From assembly GCA_963931865.1 (NCBI GenBank), contig OZ007508.1, positions 13,142,781 to 13,206,780 on the forward strand: a DNA stretch of 64,000 nucleotides, in the 5' to 3' direction. Every line of letters starts with the position of its first letter. Positions within the stretch are counted from its first letter, which is position 1. The position numbers were made by a program, and so were the translations under genes. The DNA is from Axinella damicornis. Lineage: Eukaryota > Porifera > Demospongiae > Axinellida > Axinellidae. A model generated the notes under the pieces. The model did not search any database. It was not told where the DNA came from and saw only the letters and a program-made list of their open reading frames with translations. Below are positions 12,701 through 63,299 of this stretch, one piece after another.

Positions 12701-14369
12701 CAATGGCTTCCTCATACGATGGATCACTGACTACCTTACTAACCGAAAGCAGCACGTTGTGGTTAATGGCGTAGCTTCAAACTCTGTCCCTGTTATCTCT
12801 GGTGTGCCCCAGAGATCTGTCATTGGGTCCCTTCTTTCCTGACTTATATCAATGGAATTGCCGAGCTATCTTTATCTCCTGGGAGCAAGCTGGTCATATA
12901 AGCTGATGATGTTCTGTTATACAGGCTTATCAGGCAGGCATGTCACTTCCAACTGTTACAGCAGGATGTTGATGCACTTGAGGTATCTCAATATTCCCAC
13001 CTTGGCTGCCCGCAGAAAACAGCTCACTTTGTACAACTATGTGCATGGTTGCCCGTTGCCAAGTGAACTCTTGCCGTTGTCCCTACCGCACTCTCTCATG
13101 CAGGGTACCACTTGTTTCATCCAGGCATGTAATTGATCTCACATTTGTCTGTCCAATTGCTCATACCATGTACTCCTTTTTCCCCCCATACAATTTCTTT
13201 GTGGGATAACTTACCTAATTCTGTAGTCCATTGTAATTCATTTGGCACATACAAGCACTCCCTATCATTGTACCGGTGTGATTAGTGAGGCGCAGGCATC
13301 CACTTACCGGTATATTACTCCCAACAAATCTGTCCAGCTGGTCCCCGTCCTCCAGTACATACACCCAGCACTTCACTGAAACAATAGCCCTGGAACCGCA
13401 ATAGGTGCGGATCTGTAGCTATATGAAAAGTTATGATGCCAAGCAGGAAGCGAGGCAAATGATCGTGAAGCGTGGGGTGGGGTCAAAATCTGGGCTAATG
13501 TTTATGAAGTTCAGGATTGCATAAACCTCTGACGATGGTTATCGCATGAAACAGCAACATTTTTAAACTGAGCAGTGCACAACCTCATGCATCACGTTTT
13601 TACAACTTTGAAGTTGGAGGCACCTACATTTGAAAGTATACCCGGTATGCTATAGACTGAATGTTTTGATGGTGCCACATACTGCAAATTTTAGCTAATG
13701 CACTGCAATTCTTATGTTGGTGTAGTTCCCTTTGTACTTGCAAGACACTGAGGTAGCTATTGTGTGTGATTTGTTGTTTACATGCATGTGAATCCACATT
13801 GGTGTACATGCTTCATTTCTGCAGTGATACCATTTCAATGTCATGGACCCACAGCTACTCCTATGCATGAGACTGTACAGCCCACCCTGCCACAAGAGAC
13901 TGTACGACCCACTCTGTCACAAGAGACTGTACGACCCACTCTAATTTTTGCAGCAGTCATCGTAATCCTTGTGGTCTTTATCATTGCACTTGCAGTTGCT
14001 CTCACAGTCATCCTTGTGTGGGCTAGGAGAAAGAAACAGGAGTCGGAAATCAAGAAGCTCCAGACCGCCGTGATAGATGAGGAAGTGGTGTACGATGAAA
14101 TTCAAGAGACACAATTGAACACTCCAATTGAGATGAAAGAAAATGATGCATACCAGCAGCACATCATGAAAGCCTCAACAAGAGTGCCCCCACACACAGA
14201 TAATGCAGTAGTGTATGACGAGGTCAGAGTAGGAGTGACAAATCAGGGTGCCAGATTTATGATGGAAGAGAACAAAGCATATGATAGGCACTTGCAAAGG
14301 GGAGAGGGTGCTACAGTATCTCCCTCTGATGAAGTTGAGTATGAGGAGATCAGTTTGCAGGCATGTTGA
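1407..14369 (+). CDS. Receptor gene 1: two-Ig transmembrane receptor with ITIM-like tail (spliced, whole span)
   Basis: Predicted type I membrane receptor. Exons read by eye: signal peptide 1407-1495, Ig1 3794-3875 + 5760-5834 + 8337-8446, Ig2 9016-9119 + 9306-9453, stalk/TM/tail 13825-14369. From the first Ig exon on, phases agree (1-2, 2-2, 2-1, 1-0, 0-1, then 1-stop). Ig1 has the Cys pair in VLQC and AYRC with core Trp in YFWQKNG; Ig2 has Cys in MTC and YTC with core Trp in WYLNG. The tail has three (V)xYxx(I/V) motifs and no enzyme domain, so the product should act through SH2-domain partners at the plasma membrane. Two points are unsettled: the signal-peptide exon ends in a phase that does not fit the first Ig exon, and exon 9016 lacks an AG acceptor. 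The gene may be functional through other exons or a cryptic site, or may be decaying. It resembles two-Ig adhesion/allorecognition receptors of simple animals, but no specific family is recognised. Confidence 0.72.
2276..2493 (+). CDS. Conserved open segment, possible N-terminal exon of gene 1
   Basis: After a TTTGCAG acceptor the frame G|GT CAT AAC stays open for about 72 codons up to AAAG|GTAGCC. It reads NISLLVEGIC, then SGSLCVPKQQ, then KPCTASCTYNY, so it is Cys-containing but of no fold I recognise. The second copy (18227-18447) keeps the frame open, with a 3-base indel and a few replacements (R/G, M/I, G/V, P/S, A/T). Entry is phase 1 and exit phase 0, which does not link directly to the first Ig exon. 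It may be an exon joined through another I could not find, or chance open sequence. Confidence 0.25.
2805..2873. repeat. Long near-perfect hairpin
   Basis: Arms of about 32 bases (TCTCTATACACCCAGGAGC... and its complement) around a GCCGC-GAA-GCGGC tip. Also present, slightly decayed, in copy 2 near 18738-18810. Probably a tiny foldback element or element end. Confidence 0.65.
2950..3092. repeat. 15-base tandem repeat (CAGTACAGCCATGGC)
   Basis: About nine to ten units of CAGTACAGCC(A/G)TGGC. Copy 2 has only about four (18890-18950), so the array changed length after duplication. Open frames across it are repeat artefacts. Confidence 0.85.
3794..3875 (+). CDS. Gene 1 exon: Ig domain 1, first part
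   Basis: The CCCTGCAG acceptor and CA|GTGAGT donor bracket a phase 1-to-2 exon reading DLPTVQVKYG...SRIVLQ, the A-to-B strands of an Ig domain. It matches 19659-19740 base for base except for very few changes (I to V in the protein). The Cys of the Ig pair comes from the next exon. Confidence 0.8.
4646..5126. mobile_element. MITE with 24-base terminal inverted repeats, TA-flanked
   Basis: Starts TACCATAGATCGAGAAATTT and ends with its near complement ending TACGGTA. Absent from copy 2, where the flanks are directly adjacent, so it lies within a larger insertion (about 4460-5690) made after the duplication. Mariner-like by its TA ends (inference). Confidence 0.7.
5760..5834 (+). CDS. Gene 1 exon: Ig domain 1, Cys/Trp core
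   Basis: Joined in phase 2 to the exon at 3794, it reads CVASPMTGVISYFWQKNG then LNTGTAL, giving the first Ig cysteine and the core tryptophan. The TTCACAG acceptor and CT|GTAAGT donor are both good. The second copy differs by one residue (M to S). Confidence 0.82.
6076..8066. mobile_element. Repeat element (CTAGAGGTGTTC... GCGCGGGGT) with nested insertion
   Basis: The outer element matches 23007-23629, about 620 bases, and ends in a CCCCGC/GCGGGG hairpin. In copy 1 it sits in the intron between Ig1 exons; copy 2 lacks it there but has a relative downstream of its Ig2 exon. It is split by a composite insertion at about 6243-7617. Confidence 0.7.
6243..7617. mobile_element. Composite foldback element nested in another repeat
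   Basis: Begins TCATAGAGTCGGTAGACTCT with a CTT repeat, as at 10959. Then arms 6778-6955 and 7430-7616 are inverted complements of each other around about 470 bases of unique sequence. The unique part contains an 82-codon open frame (7005-7253) of unknown meaning. Confidence 0.65.
8337..8446 (+). CDS. Gene 1 exon: Ig domain 1, C-terminal part
   Basis: Acceptor CCTGCAG and donor ACA|GTAGGT. It reads QYYFIESLQTS then DGGAYRCGVQ and ends in STNAVSIN, the classic E-F-G strand pattern (D-x-G-x-Y-x-C) that completes Ig domain 1. The second copy has E to G and S to G. Exit phase is 1. Confidence 0.82.
8640..9015. repeat. C/T-only tract before Ig2 exon, copy 1
   Basis: Almost pure pyrimidine for about 370 bases, without a single AG on +. 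Long mirror-like pyrimidine tracts can form triplex DNA (general knowledge). Open frames on both strands here are compositional artefacts. Confidence 0.85.
9016..9119 (+). CDS. Gene 1 exon: Ig domain 2, first part (acceptor missing)
   Basis: The frame TPPSITQLSGDSVV then EGESFQMTCLADG then WPQPTIE matches the start of an I-set Ig domain and ends at a strong GAG|GTAAGA donor in phase 0. Just upstream the second copy has TACATAG, a proper acceptor, whereas here the aligned bases are CACAAAA with no AG. No AG occurs in the preceding C/T tract of roughly 370 bases. The first in-frame AG is at 9050-9051, which would start the exon at 9052 and drop 12 codons before VTEGES while leaving the Cys. Either that cryptic site is used, or the exon is broken in this copy. 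Confidence 0.65.
9306..9453 (+). CDS. Gene 1 exon: Ig domain 2, second part
   Basis: The TTGTACAG acceptor and GCAG|GTGACT donor bracket WYLNGSLLHTGG, SDSGQYTCEARN and THNLTVEAA: core Trp, D-x-G-x-Y-x-C and the G strand of an I-set Ig domain. Entry phase 0, exit phase 1. One residue differs from the second copy (T to S). A long CA repeat starts about 5 bases past the donor. Confidence 0.82.
9458..9722. repeat. (CA)n microsatellite, copy 1
   Basis: Interrupted CA repeat of about 265 bases starting right after the donor of exon 9306-9453; shorter in copy 2 (22884-22970). Confidence 0.95.
9956..10958. other. Intron of gene 1 without recognised feature
   Basis: Part of the long intron before the TM exon. 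AT-rich, no coding exon, no clear repeat structure seen. Confidence 0.4.
10959..12166. mobile_element. Composite foldback element, second copy
   Basis: Opens with the same TCACAGAGTCGGTAGACTCT and CTT repeat as 6243. It ends in a large palindrome (about 11886-12164) whose arms of about 130 bases are almost exact complements around a short loop near 12015. Lies in the gene 1 intron before the TM exon. Confidence 0.7.
12610..13250 (+). pseudogene. Non-LTR retrotransposon reverse-transcriptase relic
   Basis: Across frames one reads QWGF.SGKST, RWITDYLTNRKQHVVVNG, SVPVISGVPQ.SVIGSLL, YINGIAELS, ADDVLLYR and later TLAARRKQLTLYNYVHG. These match the order of motifs in the RT of jockey/CR1-type LINEs, including the (Y)ADD catalytic site. 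Several frameshifts and a stop make it a dead fragment. Ends near a T/C-rich stretch, no poly-A seen. Confidence 0.75.
13825..14369 (+). CDS. Gene 1 last exon: stalk, transmembrane helix, ITIM-like cytoplasmic tail
   Basis: Enters in phase 1 after TTTCTGCAG, fitting the exon ending 9453, and runs to TGA at 14367-14369. In order: a stalk with three 9-residue repeats of the type ETVRPTLSQ (27-base DNA repeats, about 13868-13941), a hydrophobic helix of about 27 residues (IFAAVIVILVV...LTVILVW), a basic stop-transfer ARRKK, then a tail of about 115 residues. The tail has EVVYDEI (Tyr codon 14091), AVVYDEV (14214) and EVEYEEI (14340), each fitting the ITIM consensus, plus DAYQQH and KAYDRH, which do not. 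YEEI is also a favoured Src-family SH2 site. No counterpart exists in the second copy. Confidence 0.85.
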
Positions 14370-14395
14370 TAAATGAATGCCATACTAGCTGCTGT

Positions 14396-14612
14396 AGCAG
14401 TATTACCTACATTACCAGCATTACCTACATTACCAGTATTACCTACATTACCAGTATTACCTACATTACCAGCATTACCTACATTACCAGTATTACCTAC
14501 ATTACTAACATTACCAGTATTACCTACATTACCAACATTACCAGTATTACCTACATTACCAACATTACCTACATTACCAACATTACCAGTATTACCTACA
14601 TTACCAGTACTT
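14396..14612. repeat. 18-base tandem repeat just 3' of gene 1 stop
   Basis: About twelve units of ACCTACATTACCAGTATT and variants, itself built from 9-base halves. Starts about 27 bases after the stop codon, so it would be in the 3' UTR. Open frames on both strands are repeat artefacts. Confidence 0.9.
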
Positions 14613-14740
14613 ACAGGAACATATAATGTACTCATGCATAGTGCTTAGTCAGCACATTTCGTGACTCTTAAATGAAGGACTAACCATAACTGTTACGTTT
14701 TTCATATAAGTATATTATTCACCAAAAATGTGGGTGCAGA

Positions 14741-15710
14741 CAGTTTTTGTCTCGGCACCGAAGTGCCGAGACACAGTGCTGGATGCGCCCGCGCTAGTGC
14801 TGCTTAACCCTTTAACCACCGAATTCTTCCCACCAAGACAACACATTTTCATGCATTCAGCGCACACCACTTTCGTAGGTACTCCTCTCCCGCAACATTC
14901 GCTCCTCATTGGCCAAACTTGGTGGGGCCCGCACACATGGAGAGACCCCTCTGGCAATACCGTTAATGATATTCATGACCCCCACAAGCCCAGCAATCAG
15001 AGGTCAAAGGTGGATGTCAGCCGGATTTTCGCCCAGCATTTCCCTAAACTTGGACCAGATCTGACTGATGGCACACCTTACACCACCAATTTGCATGCTT
15101 TCTTGAGGCCCTGGGTGGGGTCTATGAATATTATTAGAATCAAAAATCCTTGGGTCAATGAATCTCATTAAAATCAAAAACTCCCACGACAGGCGATTCG
15201 ATACCCCCCCCCCCCCCCCCCCCCCCCCGCTTGTATGTTTAGTGGGGGAGGCGCGTCGAAATCCGACCAAATTTATGAGTTCATCCCTCAAAGTTGTCCC
15301 TGGGCCCTCTGAAGCCTTTTTGGTCCCTTTTGGGACTGAGAAGCCCTACAAGTGCATAGGGTCTAAATGACGTCTATGGGGCTTAAAGGGTGTCTAACGT
15401 ATTTATAGCCTGCTTGTATATCGTCAAAAGTGATTATGGGTTTGCATGGCTGCTCATGAATCCTCTTACCAAGACTGCTGCTAGCTACTTAATTCAGGAC
15501 GAATACTCACCCTTTGGGTGAACATTCTCACCTCACCCTGACCCACCCCTTGCTCATACAGAACCTCCAAGGATATTGATGCTCACTTAAGCTGAAAGTC
15601 TCATAGCTAACAGGATAAAGGGTTAAACAGCTGCCATATCCTCTGCGCATGATTCTAGCTGATACCAAGTCGTGCCGAGACACATCAAGTCTTTTAAAGA
15701 CTCACTTGTT
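14741..15710. repeat. Repeat block with GTCTCGGCAC hairpin (copy 1 of 2)
   Basis: Opens with the hairpin TGTCTCGGCACC-GAA-GTGCCGAGACA (14748-14773) and matches 25080-25708. It also ends with CGTGCCGAGACACATC, so the hairpin arm recurs at the far end. It may be an element in its own right that was carried by the segmental duplication. A C run of about 24 lies at 15205-15228. Confidence 0.65.
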
Positions 15711-16040
15711 TAAAGATGTATATAACTTGACTCTCAACATGAGCTTGAACTCAATCCATCAGATTTCTTGATCAGCCCAAAGAATGGTGCTCAAAAACAT
15801 GTTGCTCCACATTTGCAGTACATACCATCTCAAAAAACCAGTGCACAATATTCACCCTTGTTTCCATAGTTACTGGTAGGTTATAAATCAGCAATAAACT
15901 GGGTACAATTTACTAGGAAGAGTATCCAGATCAACACATCCATTTTCACCATGGATCGATCTCATAGCACAAAAGTCACTTGTTAGGATATGAGCACTTC
16001 CAATAAGAGGTTCAGTGAAGGAAGGAAGGGCCCAAATCTT
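15711..16040. other. Spacer between the two duplicated blocks
   Basis: About 330 bases with no coding potential seen. Contains an AATAAA (near 15892) on +, a possible poly-A signal for gene 1, about 1.5 kb beyond its stop. Confidence 0.35.
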
Positions 16041-17274
16041 GGGAGCAGTGCCACTTCTGAAACTTCTCAGTGCATAGCTAGTTGACAGTTTTTCAGCTTC
16101 TTGAATGGATGCAAAGCAACTGTTATACCTGCAGTAGTCTGCTTGTCCACACCATAATTATAACTCCCTGGCTACTGTGACTATACATACTAGGGCAAGC
16201 CTGAATGAGTGCATAATGCATAACATGGGGCTTTACCAGCACATTAATGTGACTCACAACCACAGACCACAGAATTTCCTCTAAGGTTCACATAGTCAGC
16301 TGCAGTCCACGTGGGTCATAGTCCATGTGGGTCATAGTGGGTCATAGCTGGACAAAATATTCAAGGTCTAATCTATGCATATGCACAAGCCAACAAGTGG
16401 CTACAAAGCTTTCCTGTCGAATCTGTCATTCAGAAGTGCAACCCCAGCATTTCATTGCTCCCTTCAGTGATATACGAGTGCAGCAAGGTTGGCCCATGCG
16501 TATGCAGCCTGGGAACGAGGCTACCAGCAGGCACGCTACACACAACCTATATACATGCTGCACATTGTTCCAGCACACCATGTGTTTTGCAGGACATGTA
16601 CAGGTGGCATGAACAAATGAAAGCATTAATTCCTCCTCCCAGTACTCCAGTATATCTTGTTGCTCGTCACATGACCACGTGGTCAAGTTTTGCCTTCTAT
16701 CTTGCCGTGGTCAATAACCTCCTACATAGTTGCCCTGCACATCGCAACTAAGTGTTAGGTGAATCACTTAGATCACACATATTTGGTAATAATATAGGTT
16801 TGTGCTTCTATGGAAACAACTCTTTGTACCATGTACCTTTCCTTCGATTTTCGGGGTGATCCCTAACAACAGAGTTATCCTTGGTCGGATATCATCAATC
16901 AGACACTCTTACATGATGGAGAACCATCACAATACCTCAGTGAACTGTAGCGGTCCATGGTAGCCCGCACTCCAAAGAAACCTGAGCATAGTTTCCTGTT
17001 TCCACCACAGAATGATGTCACAACCGTTTTTCCACTAACACAAACACTAAATCAGGTTATATGGAACCAAAACGATTCAACTAGACCCATCCAGTAGCCT
17101 TCATCAGTGGTAGCAAGTTGGGATGTCTGCAATGCCAGCTCCGCCCAATATAGTATAGGAGAGTGGGCGTAGACCAGTTTACACGTGGGCTGCGGTCGAT
17201 CAAAAGATGCATTTGGGGGCGTGTCTGACACAAGGTAGTCAAGCAATCGAGCTAGCCAGCGAGAACCAACGCAG

Positions 17275-59992
<42,718 letters not shown>

Positions 59993-60229
59993 GTACGTAC
60001 TCAACTCAAGAGCCTTCCATAGAGAATCTTACCCATGCATTTACTTCAGGAGAGTGAATAGCTAGCTCCACTTCTTGTACAGTGACAGCTGCTGCTTTAG
60101 GAGGCACTCCTGGTAGAACATTAAATAATATAATGTGTGTTTGGATACTTGCTACTTGCTGCATATATACTGTATGTGTCTTTAAAACTGACACGTTTTG
60201 CGGAACGGCTTCCGTATGCGACAGATGCA

Positions 60230-60500
60230 GCTCCAGAAGACTTCAATGCTTCTATGGGAGGCCCAAATGAAGCTGGAAGATTGTAAGAGATGCTGCACCG
60301 TCTTTCAGAAACTTAGATACACACAAAAGCCATGGAGCACTCTTCAGAAGATGCCTTCCACATCTTCCGAAGAAGCCTTCGGATTTTTGGAAAAGCCTTC
60401 CAGTTTTTGGAAAAAGCCTTCCAGTTTGCAGCACCGCAAACGATATCAGATGAGTGTTCCGAATATCGGCATCAATTTTAGAGATGTGTACCTTAGAATC
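60230..60500. repeat. Dispersed repeat shared with 28590-28795
   Basis: GAAGAAGCCTTC and CCAGTTTGCAGC blocks as at 28590. The 152-codon open frame here (60198-60656) crosses the repeat and is not supported as a gene. Confidence 0.5.
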
Positions 60501-60656
60501 AGTTCCTTCCTGCTTTCTGATGATAATTCCAACACCCATGGGTTGTCACTGTGGAGGAGAGCCCTGCACAGTGTGCAGTATGAAATTCATTATGTGGTTG
60601 TATGTGAGCTAATACAGCTGGCCCTAATGAATACATTACCTTTGTTTCGGTTGTAA

Positions 60657-62200
60657 CCCGAAGTCTCGTCTGGTTTCCATCTTGCTGTTTCCCTCTTGCA
60701 ATTTCCCTTTTAGTCTTTCTAATTTATGGGAGAGGGTTCATGTCGTGTGAAATTTTTCCATGTGGTTGTAGTGAACTGGTCCTAATGAATATATAATAAT
60801 ATATTACCAGTTCTAACCCAAAGTCCCGTCTGGTTTCCTTCTTGCAATTTCTCTTTCTAGGTTTTGCAATTTCTCTTTCTAGTTTGTGGAGGGTACGTAT
60901 GCATGTATGCAGTATGCAGTTTATTAAGAAAGGTGATTCTGTGTGCATGCTTCCAACCACTGGACTCAGTAGAATCTATTGTGTTGAATTTGTAGAACGT
61001 TTCATCATCCAAAGTATGCAGAGTATACTGTTCGTGTTCATTGACGTGTATCCCAGAGCACAGTAGCCAAGAATATACATGGGGTCCACTTTGCTATACC
61101 ATTGTCTCACAGTGTTTGGTCCTACATAACATGCATGTGATATTGCTATCCGATATCACACCCAGATGTAATTATACCTATCAGTGTTAGTGTCCTAGCA
61201 ACACAATATTAAGTGTCCTAGCAACACAATATTAATGCAGGGAATTTCATTAGATGTACGTCAAGAACAGAGCTAGAGAACCTCAAACTATGATGACTGT
61301 GAGGTAGTCAGTACATCTACAGGCCGAGAGTTGCTCCCAGTGACACTATGAGACTAAGAGTGCAGCCTCAGCAAGCATGCACAGTAGACAAGGCCATTGT
61401 GTTTTCTATTAGCTCTCTGTCTTCAGGCAGTTGGTCTACTTGGATACCATTAACACACTCCTCGAATGGTGCTTGAGAAAAGTGCTGGCAATGCATGGCA
61501 TAAGTTGTACACCACGGATATATCATACATCCTCGAGTTGTTTGCCTGGTTAAAACTGACAGTTATAGTTTGGTTTGTCTGCTATGGCAACTTCTAATGG
61601 TGCATGTAGTCAGCAGTGAAGTTAATCGTCCTGAGAATATTGCTATCACCCCAGGTGAGTGCATGTTCATCCACTTATATGGGACCAGTAATCTACACCA
61701 CTTGAGTATTGCAAGATGTATGACTACTATAATTATGTGTGTATAATTATTTGTGGGATGCAGTGGATGGCTGAGAGCCTAGAACAAACCATATAATAGC
61801 AGTGTGTGTCAATTGAAACCAGTCCATTGTTTAACTTTGAAACATTTCAGGATTTCAAAACTTTTAATTTCGTTCTTCTCTCAGAGAAGTACAAAGGACA
61901 ATACCAGAATGGATTATATCCCATTCTTACACAAATCTGTGGATATGATTACAGTATATAAAATTACAAAGTGACTCAGTTGTGTATTTATACAATAAAA
62001 ATGCCATTACCTTACTCAAAACAGCTTCATGGCTGTGGTAAAAAAATTAAAGTACAAAGATCAAGCCAATTGTTTCTGTGAAGAACGACATTACACAATC
62101 ATGTATAAGGAGACAGTATAGGTATACATGTACATAACTCAACTACTTACGCAGAGCTGAAGGCTCCTAGTATACGTACAAAAGCAAAAATTAAATGATG
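60657..62200. other. Region between last PTP exon seen and FReD gene
   Basis: No exon with the missing P-loop (AGVGRTG) was found on +. A small tandem GTGTCCTAGCAACACAATATTAA pair lies at 61189-61233. Confidence 0.4.
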
Positions 62201-62252
62201 ATACATGTATTCTTTGGATATACTATTGCTATGTCTTACTATCCTGAATTTC

Positions 62253-63179
62253 TCATGACAGGCAATTTGTTGGGCGGATTTTCATTTCAAACTTGGGGAA
62301 AAAAACTAGTCCACTATTTGCTTGCACATTGGGGAAATACCAGTACATGAGTTGAGAGCCATACTCTGATGTTAGTATTACACCTGTACTCCCGGATCCA
62401 CAATCATTGGTATTGGGGTACCACCAACCTGCTTTCTTGTCATTTGCACAGTTGTTTTTTGCCGGTCCTGGTGCTGTGAATGAACTTCCGTTATAGTCCT
62501 TAAGGCTGTCTTCAACTGTACTGTTCGAGTTGTAATGCAGCTGAAGTGTGTAGTTGCAGCCCTGGACTTTGAAGGAGCTGTAGAGTGCGTGATAAGCGCT
62601 GCTAGAATCGTTTCTTTTTTCATACAAGTCTACTCTGAGCTCCCATTGCTGAGAGTTGGTCAGTGAACGGAGTGGCTTCAGTCCATACCAAAAGTTTCTC
62701 ATTAGGTCACCGAAGCCATCTTCGTACTCTTGCCAGGTTCGATTGAAACTTGTCTCATCACTGACTCTTCTCAGAATGACTGTCCAGCCACCGCCACTGT
62801 GATCGGTAGTTGTATCACAGAATACCTTTGAAGTTGTAAATGGACCGTGCATACCAATCGTTGAATACACTCCTGAAGGTAGTGTAGAAACCTGTGCCTC
62901 TGAGTCTAGACCAGTTCCACTGCCTGAGTACTGTGCCACTTCACAGCAAGACCGCCATTCTCTATCCTCATGGCCATGCTTGCAATTCTCTTCGTATCTT
63001 TGACAACTCTTCTTCCACACTGGGCAGTGCATATGGTGGTGGTGTCCAACTGCAGGTTGTATTGTATCCAGAGCAATAGCAACTAGGAGAAAGGCAATTT
63101 TTGTTGCAGACTGAGTTAGTCTAGCCATGGCTGCTTCTAGAGCTTCTTTTGGACCTTTGCTTGGTTGACTGCAAACCAC
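62253..63179 (-). CDS. Fibrinogen-related (FReD) secreted protein, intronless
   Basis: Single open frame of 308 residues ending TGA at 62253. The first Met is at 63179; an internal Met at residue 18 (63128) begins a better signal peptide (MARLTQSATKIAFLLVAIAL), so 63128 is the likely start. After cleavage come HHHHMHCPVWKKSC and a short Cys-rich stretch, then a fibrinogen C-terminal domain of about 210 residues: LPSGVYSTIG, FCDTTTDHSGGGWTVILRR, YEDGFGDLMRNFWYGL, WELRVDLYE, NNCANDKKAGWWYPNTNDCG and the end PKFEMKIRP. Several N-glycosylation sites (NRT, NDS, NYT, NST, NGS). FReD proteins bind sugars or acetyl groups and often act in defence or adhesion; that role here is inference. It lies antisense to gene 2, inside its last intron or just past its end. 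Confidence 0.9.
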   Translation of the reverse strand: MVCSQPSKGPKEALEAAMARLTQSATKIAFLLVAIALDTIQPAVGHHHHMHCPVWKKSCQRYEENCKHGHEDREWRSCCEVAQYSGSGTGLDSEAQVSTLPSGVYSTIGMHGPFTTSKVFCDTTTDHSGGGWTVILRRVSDETSFNRTWQEYEDGFGDLMRNFWYGLKPLRSLTNSQQWELRVDLYEKRNDSSSAYHALYSSFKVQGCNYTLQLHYNSNSTVEDSLKDYNGSSFTAPGPAKNNCANDKKAGWWYPNTNDCGSGSTGVILTSEYGSQLMYWYFPNVQANSGLVFFPKFEMKIRPTNCLS

Positions 63180-63281
63180 TAACTAGCTTAGACTGGTAAC
63201 TTCTTTTTCTGCTTGTAGCAAAACTTGCAATTTACAGACTGTGGGTTTGCAGCAACTGAAGACTTAGCAGCTTCGGCGCTG

Positions 63282-63289
63282 CTTTTATA
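63282..63289 (-). promoter_or_regulatory. TATA box of the fibrinogen-domain gene
   Basis: On the minus strand the bases read TATAAAAG, about 150 bases upstream of the preferred ATG and about 103 upstream of the first ATG. A start of transcription near 63255 would leave a short leader. The intronless gene with a TATA box suggests inducible or strong expression (inference). Confidence 0.6.
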
Positions 63290-63299
63290 CAACTTATCC

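Larger units (their letters stand above)
1..15710. repeat. Segmental duplication, copy 1
   Basis: Bases 1-9955 align to 16041-24002 in introns as well as exons, and 14741-15710 align to 25080-25708. The middle of copy 1 (about 9956-14740), with the TM/ITIM exon, has no match in copy 2. Copy 1 also carries extra insertions at 4646-5126 and 6076-8066. The left edge may lie before the window. Confidence 0.85.

Noticed and set aside
60198..60656. 152-codon open frame on +
   Set aside because: Crosses a dispersed repeat also found at 28590; no domain, no splice context.
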